Shown: piece by piece, positions 24,101 to 35,105 of the stretch
How the letters are laid out: each line of letters starts with the position of its first letter
Numbering within the stretch: the first letter of the stretch is position 1
Source: Dipylidium caninum
Lineage: Eukaryota > Platyhelminthes > Cestoda > Cyclophyllidea > Dipylidiidae
Direction: 5' to 3'
Length of the DNA stretch: 64,000 nt
Assembly: GCA_017562135.1 (NCBI GenBank)
Contig: QEYB01001046.1
Coordinates: 1,302,001 to 1,366,000 of the forward strand
Program-made: the position numbers and the translations under genes
Notes under the pieces: generated by a model
Databases searched by the model: none
The model's input: only the letters and a program-made list of their open reading frames with translations
Told to the model about the DNA's origin: nothing

Positions 24101-26590
24101 CCTTATTATTATCTAGTCTGTAGATAATGTTAGGAGACGATAAGAAGTTATAAAACTGGTAAAGGGAATGATGCCTCAGTGGATGGGCTAAAATAGCTAA
24201 TCCTTCCATCGGATGAGCGGATTTCTCCTGCATCACTCGAACTGATTCTGCGACAGCAAGCAGAAGAGTGGATGGCCTCATGGCCGAAAATCCCTTTCAC
24301 CCCCCCCCCCAACCCCCCGGCTCCTGCTCCTTGATTTGTTCAATCTCCAATCACTGGAATCCCAGCTTGCTCTCCAGATGTGAAATGACTCGCGAGCATA
24401 TCCCCCAAGGAGACAAAAAGTGCCGAAAGGGATTTTTCACTTTGAACGCCCCTCATTAATGTGATTCTTTATAAGAGGAATGTGTGTGCAAAACCCGTAA
24501 AATGGTGGATGACTCCATTGTTGCTTCACCCAGCCGCAAGACGACCATTAAGACTATCAAGGCCGTATGGCGTTCGCTCGACAATGTGCCCAACCAGCAT
24601 CCTCTGGTGAGCATCATTTCACTTCTTAGCCATTAACTGGGGGTGAGCTTAACTTTCCACTCCAGGAATAATTCATGGATCTGATTCTTAATAGTTTAAT
24701 CATAGCACCAAACAACAGTTCTTAATATCCGCCATTAACGCATTTTACGCCACTCCTTTTGCTAGAATGCGGAATAACCCATTTAAGGCATGAAAGACAA
24801 AATGGGTACATCTTTTTTGCGAAAAAGGCCTCTCTTGGAAGTGAAGGCTTAACGCGCAAGCGACGCTCCGAGAGGCAGATTTTCGAACAGCTGCATCGTG
24901 GGCGAATTGAAGGCGACTTCGGCCCGTAAGTAAAGTTATTTGTGTCCCTCAGTTTTTCGCCTTTTCCCGCGCACGTGGGGCAGGGAATCGTCTGATATTT
25001 GACCTTCCCAGTGCCTCTCAGCAGTCATTAATCAAACGGAAAATAAAGTTTGAGCACAAACGCTAGTTAGCCTCAAAAATTATCTTCCCTTTGTGATCTA
25101 TCCACAGTCTCCACCCATGACGGAGGCAGGCAACGTTCTGACAGCGAGGCGGGGTGAGACAAACAGAGAGTTTGTGTGTTCGTGTGTGTGTTTGTTTGTG
25201 TGTGTGTGTGAGAGAGAGAGAGATAGATAGTCCCACAATATTTTGTATAGACACGGAGATATTCCGGAGGGTTGAACGCATCCTCATCTGAGCTAAGTGA
25301 TGACAGTGCTTTCGGTGAGAGGCGAGAGCGAGAACGAGAGAGAGAGAGAGAGCTGATCCTCTTTATCAACTGAACTCACAATCATTGCAATAAATTTGGG
25401 CAAAAAAGTCGGTAGTAGAGGAGTTGGCGAATTTGAAGGGCATAAATAATGCACAATTTTTCCTCTATGGGCAAATACTTTGTCGGAAGCGCAGGAGGCG
25501 CATACCTTTGCAAATGCAAAGTAATAAACGTTTGCCTTAAATTTAGGACTTCATGGAGACGGAACACTTCGCGCCCAGTTACTCGCCTCACACGCCCCAC
25601 AGCCCCGCGAATGGCCCTCATTGCGCCAGTACGAACAGTCCCTTTCGTGGCCACATCACGAAAGACCTCCGTGTTTATTCCACACTTTTATTGTTCCCAT
25701 CCCCCCCCCCGCGGTTCCTCCACCTCTCCGTCCTGCCTCCTGCGTTTGGGCAAGCTTTCGCCCGCCTCAGGGGGTAACGGCGTTATTTTGCTTCTCGAGG
25801 CCAAACCTCTCCCCTTTTAGGCGACGAAGTCGTGTCAGGAAATATTCTTCACATGAGAAGGCGCCAATTCTGTCTTATGAATAAATTTTGTCATTAGTGG
25901 ACGGTAACTTAGCGGCAGGGCCTTTTGAAGCCGTCGGTTTTCTACTTCTTGATGCCCTCATAAAGGAAGGTTGAATGCAAAAATGCAGGAAAGAGGTTGT
26001 CACTCTATTAGACTGACAAGTAATTTAGCCATCAGCGCTCTCTCGGGAGAGACTGGCTCGAGGTAAAGCGTCTCGCGATCATCCACTTTGTCAACTGCCT
26101 ATTTGGCATCCTCTTGCCTCGTCAAAGATTGAACTTAATGCGGAGAGATATTTTCACGTGGCAAAGGGCAAGTTCCCACGCTGTCCCCAGACACTCGAGA
26201 TGAAGTGTACCAAAGCACTCACACCTTCCCTCTCGCTCGCAAAAGAGGGGCATTTGCGTGGACGAGGCGAGCAGACGTGAGTCCTACGAAGTGCTTCGGA
26301 AAAGTCGTGATTCTATGCCCACCTCGCGGACATTCCGCGTAAAAGCAATTTACGCGAGGTGGCTCTGTCGGGCACCACCTTGCTGAACATGGATGCATGG
26401 CCGTGGACCAGAAAGGGTTGGTGCTTTTGTTCCCCCCCCCTGGGGGCGGGGGAGGAGGGGGGGGCGTCAGACGGGGCGTTAAGAGGTGGGTGTTGCGACT
26501 CACCTCCGATTGCGCCCTCCTTGTAGTGCCACCAGTTGTTCCACGTCGAGTCCCAGGCGCCCTCTTGCCACAGACAGTCCACGTAAACGA
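18052..26590 (-). CDS. Carbonic anhydrase-related protein, CA10/CA11-like (partial, 4 exons)
   Basis: Four minus-strand exons (26590-26504, 22346-22189, 19544-19356, 18147-18052) join in phase with GT-AG introns of about 1.2 to 4.2 kb and encode roughly 175 residues of an alpha-carbonic anhydrase fold. Diagnostic pieces are the tryptophan-rich NNWWHYKEG, the QSPINI motif, FGSEHQIDG and NGLAAVSLF. The order and junctions follow vertebrate CA10/CA11, secreted or cell-surface proteins without hydratase activity that in vertebrates bind neurexins (family knowledge). All three zinc histidines of active enzymes appear replaced: the first two (HFH motif) by Leu and Lys in LIKFGS, the third by Gln in GEIQLYAYN. 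A catalytic role is therefore unlikely. An NFT glycosylation sequon is present. The exon with the signal peptide (right of 26590) and the C-terminal exons with the usual PPC...W region (left of 18052) were not found with confidence. Family assignment is firm; CA10 versus CA11 orthology is not. Confidence 0.88.
18381..18440. repeat. Perfect 16-bp inverted repeat with 28-base spacer
   Basis: The left arm is AATAAAAATTTAGCGG at 18381-18396 and the right arm is its exact reverse complement at 18425-18440. The spacer, 18397-18424, is AT-rich. It sits in the intron just upstream (in transcript direction) of the CA-related exon at 18147-18052. It could be a cruciform or RNA hairpin, or the remnant of a small terminal-inverted-repeat element. 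No target-site duplication is obvious. Confidence 0.8.
19356..19544 (-). CDS. CA-related protein, central exon (189 bases)
   Basis: The exon is exactly 63 codons, phase 0 at both ends, with a GCGTTTCAG acceptor and a GTGAGT donor. It contains DGPLSYRYQLHGGLIKFGST, then GSEHQIDGKTFPGE. Aligned on the invariant GSEH, the two zinc histidines of the HFHWG motif become Leu and Lys. Human CA10, from memory, keeps the second of these, so this copy is further from an active enzyme. Confidence 0.92.
22189..22346 (-). CDS. CA-related protein, exon with QSPINI motif (158 bases)
   Basis: The exon is flanked by TTTGCAG and by a GTACGT donor. It reads two bases and 52 codons and joins the previous exon to give GGPSHWG, as in carbonic anhydrases. 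CAKGHLQSPINI is the family signature near the N-terminus of the fold, followed by LIFDHTLKPLTI. Its end phase (0) fits the next exon at 19544. Confidence 0.9.
23567..23612. repeat. Short inverted repeat (11-bp arms, 24-base loop)
   Basis: ATTTGCCCACC at 23567-23577 pairs exactly with GGTGGGCAAAT at 23602-23612. It lies in the long first intron of the CA-related gene. Arms this short can arise by chance in this much sequence. Confidence 0.55.
24300..24318. repeat. Poly-C tract
   Basis: Eleven C, then AA, then six C. Similar C tracts of about nine to thirteen bases occur at 25701-25710, 26432-26440, 57689-57701, 63357-63366 and 63590-63599. Confidence 0.85.
25172..25230. repeat. Compound GT/GTTT/GA/GATA microsatellite
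   Basis: TG-rich units with TTTG variants pass into (GA)n and then GATA units. A second (GA)n run lies at 25336-25352. Both are in the first intron of the CA-related gene. Confidence 0.85.
26504..26590 (-). CDS. CA-related protein, N-terminal exon (87 bases)
   Basis: The acceptor is a TTTCAG before the exon and the donor is GTGAGT after it. It reads two bases, 28 codons and one base. The peptide has the pattern CLWQEGAWDSTWNNWWHYKE, which matches the start of the mature CA10/CA11 domain (WWAYKE in human CA10, from memory). The exon enters in phase 1, so at least one more coding exon, presumably with the signal peptide, must lie to the right. I could not identify it between 26.6 and 31 kb. 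Confidence 0.82.
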
Positions 26591-29500
26591 CTGAAACACC
26601 ATGCAAAATTCACTGTACTCCGCTGTCGAGCAGTCATTGAGATGATTAGCAGAGAAAATGCTCTAAAGTACCTGCTAAAAACGCTCATCGGGCCAAAGTT
26701 AAACCTACAATTTAAGGCGACAAATCTCTCTGAGACGAAGAATTGGTTGGGACAAGCGGGTGCATGTGTTTTTCCTCACTGGTTTGGGGGGAGACAAAGT
26801 TCGGACCTCCACTTCCATGCCGAAAAGGTCGGGGAAGGCCTAAGGCTTTGGTTGCAGACCGGGCGAGGTGAACTTCCCCCTGATAGGAAATCCTGCCTTT
26901 TTCTTTCTCACTTCCACCCTATTTTATCGTTGACTTGGCAATCTGATGCCACTTAGAGAATACTTCGAGGACAGTTGGTCCTGTCGAGCAACTAATGTAA
27001 TGTTGATGCATAAAAGTGGAGTGACTGTCATCACTCCTCCCCCCCTCCATGTCCCATATCGCCCAACTCAGCTTCTCTTGAGATAAAACATGCCAGACGT
27101 AATAAATGTTGGATGCAAAGCCCTCGCCTTATCAGTGGTGGGAGGGAGATGTCTCATCAGATGACGGCAGAATGTCACGTGGCGCCATTGTTTGTTTTGA
27201 TGTGGTTATCGAAGTGGTCCCCCCCCGTCACCACCGTTTGTCACCTAACTTGGCGACATGTCCCCTGGGAGTGTGCTACCGCCAGCCAGCCCCTTCCGCA
27301 TGTCCCAGGTGCTTATTTTGTGCCGGTAGAACGCTCAGTGACCTCGGGGAATTCTCTGCGCTCTCGACACACAGGAGGCCACATCGAAAGTCTCTCAGCA
27401 CAGGGGCTGGTTTCTCTGGCCACCGTTGAAGGACAAATTTGAGGGGTGTTTTAGACGCCAGTTGCTGCCTCCAGGTCCTTCCGGTCTCGGGTCTGCCAGC
27501 GGGCAGTAAGAAGAGAGCGCAGGTCAACTGCGCCGGGGAATAAGCACCGCACATAAACACACATCTCGACTTTCACCCGTGCATTAGGCATGTTGAAGCA
27601 CGTGAATTTAGTCATCGGCAGAGAAGAAGTGGAATTCGCCCTGCCGGTGGTGTTTTTCCCCTTTGCTTGTCTTGTCTCATGACATCGGGCAGAAGGTGGA
27701 CTTCGGCTCCAATAACATGGGCACAGTGAAGGGTATCTTTCCCCTCCAAAAGCCAAGGGTTTAGTCCGACAAAGGCGGGACCCGCATTTGAGAAGTTATC
27801 CTCGATTTGGAAGACGGAGGACCTGTGTGATTTCGGGAAGATGACCGGGGCGGTGTAAAGGGGGTTCTCCTCCGCTAACAGAGTGACTCCTGTTCGGAAA
27901 AAGGGTAACCCCCCCCCGTGAAATTTGAGGGGCTGCAAATTGCCAATAAGGCCAAGAAGACTGTCTTCTGACAAGCATTTTGCCCACCTCCATCCCCCGT
28001 AGGAAGGGTTTACGCCGCCGCCGCCCCGCCAATTCTTTGTGGCACCACGAGGTGCGCAGGGGGAGGGTGGTTGCATGGCCCAAGTGACGCCGTCTTGACA
28101 CCGTTTCCCTGTCGTTCTCACCGTTGACGCTGTTGTGTGTGTTTCCGTTGTAGTAGTCAAAGTGAACTCTCCACCTGACGTAGTTGTGCCTCATTTTTCT
28201 TTCTTTACTGAAAGCAACAGCATATTGTACACTTGGTTCGCCGAGTCCAAAAGGGACAAAAGTGGGAAGAAACCACGAAATTGGGGCGGTGAAGGCACCG
28301 GCCGCAAATGCGTGGAGAGCCGTTGGGCGCAAAGCATCTCAGCCTCCTTCTCCTCCGCCACCAACGTTTGTATTCCATCGTCGGCATCTCTTGCTCACAG
28401 GCCGACGCTCTCCACCATGCTGGTGAGGAGAGTGAGACGAATCATGACAAGTGCTCCTTTTTGTAGGCAATCATCAGTTGCTGCAACAAATTAGATGCTT
28501 CGACAGAGTAGAAGAAGCTTGTTGGGTTCACACTTCGTGAAAAGTGTTTTCCTTCCCTCCTGACATCAGAATGTGTAAAGCTTCCACGGCGTCGCACTGG
28601 ACTTCAGGTCTGAGATCTCCCCATTTGCTCATAGCGAATCAACCCATTTTGTGTTGTTCCCGCCTCAGCGGTGGACTCCGCTGTCCATTTTAAAGCCCAC
28701 TACTCTTCCTCGGGTGCGTAAATTCGCAAACCGTTTTGTGGACAGAAAAAAAACTTATATTATGAGAAGTTGGACTACGCATTTGAAAGTAGGCACAATT
28801 GCGCAGTCCTGCTGTCAAAAGGCCACAATTCAGCAGTTCTCCCGCGTGAAGCGCAGCCGGGTGTAGATGGGACAGGGCGACCGGGCAGGTCGTGCAGAGG
28901 ATTGGTCGCCTTTCAGGAGTTTGGACGACAAAGAACGGTGACTTACTCAAGCAAAGTGGTAGTTCCATACTCCCAGTTCCCATACTGCAGAATGGAGGTG
29001 GCGGTGCTTGTAAATCTCAAAGGTGAGTACTTTTAACCCAGTAGAGGTGAAATAAATAAGAGAAATGGGTGTGCCACTGGCAGAACCATTCACCCACTCG
29101 TATGGGTTTCACTTTTCACGAATTCGGTAGATTATTTAGGACATTTATGGTTTTGTTGTCCCTAAATTATTAGGGAGAATGCTTCCTGCTGCATTGATGC
29201 ATCATGACCTGACTGACTCCATCGCTGTCCTAATGTTCTTTGAAGTTCGAGCAACATCAGCCCACTGGACTCCCCGCAGGCCGGAATCGCCCTTCCACTG
29301 CATCTCGACTGCTTTAATCCCTCGACTTCACCCTTCATCCTGAGGTTGGTGAGACAAACTACTGTTGAGACTAACTTCATGGACGAGCGAAGACCTCCGG
29401 TAGTGTGGAATGTCTCCGGGTGAAGCAGGCACTCTGCGCCTTCGGTGACTCTTCGACGCCCCACATACAAATTAACGAGCATATCAACCGCCCGTTGTGG

Positions 29501-32500
29501 ATCATGTGAAGAATATCGTGCACTCAGGCTTTTAAACAGGAGTTGCCGGCATTTGCGTCTGCACGACTGCGGCAGGGGCATTGCAAGTGGCTTCCTCCGC
29601 CATCAACCCTCTCATTCGCATAACAGGGCATAAAAACCTACTCTGTGCATTTCGGATTCACTAGGCTGGCCGGGCTGACAGCGGCTGTCCCACGTCACAA
29701 CTCATGAACGAGGGCAGTGAAGGTTATTTCTCGCCCTCTCCTCCCAACCGTGAGGACGCATCTACTCGACTAACATCAAAGAAAATCCTGGATGACATTT
29801 GACATCTTATGAGACAATTTGGACATAAATTGGCCTCCTCCTTTCTCCACACTCGTCTTCTCCCCAACTTAACAGGACTATCTGTTATTTCAGGTAGCCT
29901 CGGGCGAAACTTATACTCCTTTTCCTTCAGCATTATTTATTTATGAAAAATAGAGGAAACAGTTGTTGGATATGGTGTCGAGTTGGGACACTCCAAATTA
30001 CCTCTCAGGGTGGATAGTAATGGGCTGAGTGAGCGTTAAGCGCACTTCTCCCGAGCCCAGTCAACGAGTCCCTCGGACTCTGACAGGCTGCGTACTTGAC
30101 AGGCGGGGGGGTGTTTCCTGGAGTGTACTTTTTCTAGTCGAAGGAGGCGGGGAAGTGTTGATGCCCACACATAAGATTCTGCATTAAATTGGAGGCGGTA
30201 ACACATGGGTCCAACTTTACCCCTAAGTACTTCCACGCCGTGGCATAAGATTCTATAGGCGTTGGGGGTTTATGTTGTCTAATGCGTTCTGTCTACACAT
30301 CAAACTGTTCGCCGCTTTTGCGCGCACATTTACGGCAGCCCAGAGGTGCCCGATGGAGTGGAAATCCCGTGCGATTGGGTAGTTAGCGGGCACCATTCCC
30401 CCTCCCCCCCTAAGGGAGCCCGTAGGCCCCGGCCCCCTTCGTCGAGGGGCGCCTGACAGCAGTGTGCACAACCGCGGGTGGAATGACGGCCGCACCCCTA
30501 GAATTACAACTTTCCTCTGGCTGGGTTTGACATTGTTTTAGTGTTTTTTGGAAGGGGAGGTGAGGAGAGTGGGCACTTTTTGTACTCTAAATTTTTTTTT
30601 TTGGTGGACTTTCCTTCACCTCCGCGGCGAATGCCCGCGGCTATTCTCCACTCACGTCCTAGTGCAACTGAGAGGAGGGGGCTAGATCCCCTCATTCACA
30701 ATGGGGATGAGGGTTTCTTTGAAACAGTTTCACTAAGACTGCGCCGTCATACAGCTGGCCCAGCAACCTCTTTTCACGAGAGGCCCTTAATTCAGCTCGG
30801 GGTAGTCCACCATTTTCGCCGCCATTGAGTTGTAAAAGACTAGAGGTGGCATTCTTAAGGGGATGATATACACACCCTATTTATAGCAAGGTTCGTCCAG
30901 TCTGGCGTCAGGCAAGTTCATGCCCTAAAAGACGCAGCATCACAAAAGGAGCAATTGTTCTTTTCTTCATGTTATAAACAAAGTGCCTACGTCCAGGGTC
31001 ACAAGTCCATAATCCCCGACATATTTGTCGCCCAGTCGAGTTGGAAGGCAACTGGTGGGCGGCTTGCACAAAGACACTATCGCTTCCAAGGTTACAGTGT
31101 TCAGGAGGACTGCATCTGCTAATGTCTGCTGTGGCCTTTCACTGTTCATTCATTATAAATCACTCGGCTTCGCAGTTATTCAGGGGGTGATTGTGCTAAT
31201 TTACGTGACCTGCGTTCTCCCACCCAAAGTTGCTTGTTTTGATGATAAAACATTGAATGCGAATCCGAAACTTTACGATTATTTAAGGAGAAGGTTTGAC
31301 TTCACAGTGGGAGGTCGCACGATGGGAATGGAAGGAATATGTTTATTTCATGTTACAGGAGGATGGTGACACTTGATTACTGACGTTAGCCCAACACTCC
31401 CAGAGGAGGCAAATGCCTTTACAATCCTTTGAACGGCACGGTCTCTGACACACGAGTTTTTATTAGGCATCCTCGGCCAAATCATAACCTATTCAAGGAG
31501 TCATGCTATCGGTAATCTGAGAAGGCTACGTTTTGCTTAGGGAAGACGCGGCAAAGGTCTAATCTACTCAATGTAAAAGACGCACCGAAGTCAACTTCCT
31601 CTCATAAAAACGGTGGCCCTCCCCTTCTTACTTGAAGTGCTCAAAAACCACGATAGACGCACACGCGAGAGGCTGAGGGGAATGCGTACCGGCAGTGAGA
31701 GGATGAAGATGCTGATGGTGTTGCCTCCTCTTTCATTGGCGGCCCCCAGAGTCCAAATAAACGCAATCATTTGTTTAGAAAGATGCAACACTGTGTGGCG
31801 TTCAGCAGCCAAACCTCATTGCATCGGTGAAATAATGCATTCCTCTTATTGTCGTTTATCTTCCGCCGCAAACCTGATGACTGCAACTGACCGCCTTTGA
31901 AGTGAAATTAATTGCATTTGAAGACAACTACTTGATGAGACAGAGTGGGTAGATAATCTCCTGTCCTTGAGGGTGACGGGAAACGGTCTTTTTTTGCAGG
32001 GATGAGGGACGCAAAAATCCCTCATTAAAAATAAATGTGTTTATTGGCGCCCGGACGCATTGACTCAAAGGTATTTCAGGAGCAGATTACCTTTCCCGGT
32101 CAACACCTATACACAATTATTACTTTCACAGATGGTTACTCTCTCACTTCATCTCTCTTCCTCACCCCCATTTGATAATACCAAGCACTTCCGCCCTCGC
32201 ACGGTTGTTCACTCATACTATTTGAAGTGGTTTCCTACCTGTGAGTGAAGGATGCCCGGGGGACGAAGTGTCGAGCAAGAGGCAATTTAAACTTTTGTAG
32301 CAAAATTGAGCTTGAAAAAGGGGATTCATGCGAGTCATGAGGTACGGCAGTAGTATTCATCCCCTTCGGACTTAGACAGATGTGATTTTCGCCGAGGTTG
32401 AAGTCAACTTTGCAGCCACAAAGATTTAAACATTGGCTCAATGTATGTTTTGACGGTCGATGGACCGACCGACAAAGTAGATTGAAGACCAGCTACTACG

Positions 32501-35028
32501 AGGTGTCTTAGATACAGGCTGCATGTTTAAGGGAATTAAAATTCATACAATGAATATGTAAGCCAATCACGAAAATGTGGAGAGTGAGTTGCTGTGCAAA
32601 AGCAAGTGTATCGTGTCATACATTTTAAGTTATGACTAAGTAATCTTGATAGTACGGTCCCATACCGATAATCCAACTACTTCCGTCCACTTTGGAGCTT
32701 TCAAGTTCGTAAAGCAATTAGCTGTATCAGAAGATAGGGCATCTATCGTAAGTGGCTTCCTGTCATCGGAATTTTGGGTGGCATATAAGAGTAGGCGGTC
32801 CTAGTGACATCTCATTATTCATGCAAATAACTAGATAATGTGATACCACATAACACTACCTACAAAATCCTTTCATGTGTCTCCCACACCCCAACTCTCC
32901 CACACCCCAACTATGTCAGTCCTTAATACTATTAGTTTCCTTCACGTATTTCCGTTGTTTGTTTAATTTCTGTAAAATTACCCTGAGTACCAGGACGCGA
33001 GTTCACATTTCTCTCATTACAATCTTTTATAGTCACAGGAAAAGGAAACTGTATACGAAATAGAGAAATCGTCCTCCCACATGTCTACATGTATTTGACA
33101 TTTTCAAACCATTGCAATTCCATGGCAAGTGTAACCATCTTCTGAATAATAGCTATAGTTTCCTTACATGCTATTACAGAATAAATTCGTTTCCCGCTAT
33201 GATTATCTAGTTCCCTAGGGTACCCATAAACGATTTAAATCATCCATTCCGGCTTCGGTACTCTATCTGAATTAAAACATGCAATTTCACTGCAGCATAT
33301 TCCACTTTAAAATGGGCTCTATCTGTTAGTTGACTGCTCATTTCAAGTCTTATAAGTACAGCAAAAGTTATTTTAAATATCAACACTTATCAAAATTGCA
33401 TATACTCTTCGCATTGCTAGAGCAAATAAGCTTTGATATTTACAATAATTTGAAACATTTATAGATAGACAAAATATCTTACGACTGTTACCCAACCATT
33501 CTAATTCTTAAAAGTTGAGCCAAGTTTACGGAACCACTGTTAATATGAGGTTTCTTAAGCGCATCCGGAATACGAAGCATTTGCGAAGTAATCATATAAG
33601 TTTTGAGGTTTGAATCTGGAGGTTGGAATTAAGGACAATACTAATCTTAAATACCCTAGCTACGCAATTTCCTAATACAATGCAAGACAGAAGAGTCATG
33701 AGTAAAGTTAAGTTTTCCCTGGTATTTGGAATCAAATTACAGTGGTCATAGTTTGCTATCAGTTATAAAGGGTAGCAGCCATTGGTTTGTTAGCAACGGC
33801 TGTCTCTCTTCTTAGGTATTAAACATCTTTCTTAGGTCTTTGGCTAATAACATTGGACACTATAAAACTACTTTACACGCTAACTCACGAGCAAAAAACA
33901 ACGAATCGTAGTCAGGTAAGAGGCAATTGTGTAAAGAACTAAATAAAAATATCAAGAAATAGTATGCGTAAAGAAATTAAACGAAAATTTTTATCTAGTC
34001 AGCTTAATTACTTAAAATGCATCAAGAAGCGAATTTATAGCTATTTCTGCGACGAAATACACAAGGTGAGGCTCGGGTCACGAAAATACTAAACACAAAA
34101 CAAACATAAACGTAAGCACAAGCCTTAACTTACCAAAGAAAAGGTTTATGTGCCAAAGCTGAAGTTGTGCTATAGATATCCTCATTGTTAATACAAACTT
34201 CTTGGGCATAATTGCGAGCACGTTATCCCCATGAGTCTTTGTAAATTGGTTCATTATCAAGGTCATAATTGATGCTAACTGGCCGGTTATGACAAAATTT
34301 TTATTTTTGATGTTTGCCATAATTAAGAGTGAAGCCACATTATCCTCATGTTGTGTGAGATTTATTTTACTATGCCTAAAGAATTAAAGGGAAATAAAGT
34401 TGTACGTGCTAACCCTTATGCTGACTTTGGTACCAATGTATTAGCTCCCAAAATTAATGTTACAATTGCGCGTAATTGATGAAACATATACCTTCATTTC
34501 GGCTAAAGGTGGGATACTGGTTAATGTCCAGTTTAAGTTTTGCATTTACCCCAGCTGCGTGCACAGCAGTTGGAAATGTAAACCTTAAAGATGGAAATTA
34601 ATGCAATAGGGGTAGCAGGCTGCTCCCGTTCACGCGGTGCAAAATTCCTACTATTGTCAGTGATTGCAATTTGAATTTGATATACTAGGAGTACTATTGG
34701 GCCCTCTTTACATACAAACGAAATCATAACTGAACGTAAGAAATTATGGATAATTATGCACGCTTGATTTGTCTTAAACTACAGTTTCTACTCGTGGCCA
34801 TGCAAAGTGCATGGCCTTTTACTTGCCCGCAAAACCTTTAATAAGCCGCCTTAACATAATTTGGTCTTAACAACTGCATAATTTTTACCCATAACAAAGT
34901 TTCTTGGGAAAAGTGTTTCAGTGTACCCAGAACGTTCTTTGTTTGCACACTCTCAATAATCACTCTACTTTGAATCTTCGATGACCTCAAGACGCACCAC
35001 TACCCACCTGGCCGTATATGTGTTGCAG
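26591..35028. other. No recognised gene; AT-rich from about 31 kb
   Basis: The signal-peptide exon and promoter of the minus-strand CA-related gene should lie in the left part, but I cannot place them. From about 31 kb, and clearly from 32.5 to 35 kb, the DNA becomes AT-rich with few CG dinucleotides. An 86-codon minus-strand frame at 34338-34078 ends in hydrophobic residues but has no supporting context. This interval separates the minus-strand transcription unit from the + strand genes and probably holds the promoter side of both. Confidence 0.5.
32881..32912. repeat. Exact 16-bp tandem duplication
   Basis: CTCCCACACCCCAACT is present twice head to tail (32881-32896, 32897-32912). Confidence 0.9.
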
Positions 35029-35047
35029 TTGGGGCGAGTACGCACAT

Positions 35048-35105
35048 ATGTCTAACAGCTCAGATAGCTCCGATGACGAATTTTTTGACTGCACAGAACC
35101 ATTTC
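35048..35105 (+). CDS. ANKLE2: ANKLE2 exon 1
   Basis: The ATG at 35048 starts NSSDSSDDEFFDCTEPF after Met-Ser. An in-frame ATG at 35018 also exists, but it lies before an acceptor-like TGTGTTGCAG ending at 35028. If that acceptor is used, only the ATG at 35048 remains. The donor is GTAAGT and the exit phase is 1. Confidence 0.65.

Noticed and set aside
34078..34338. 86-codon minus-strand frame in AT-rich DNA
   Set aside because: No homology, no neighbouring exon; hydrophobic ending is what AT-rich sequence gives.
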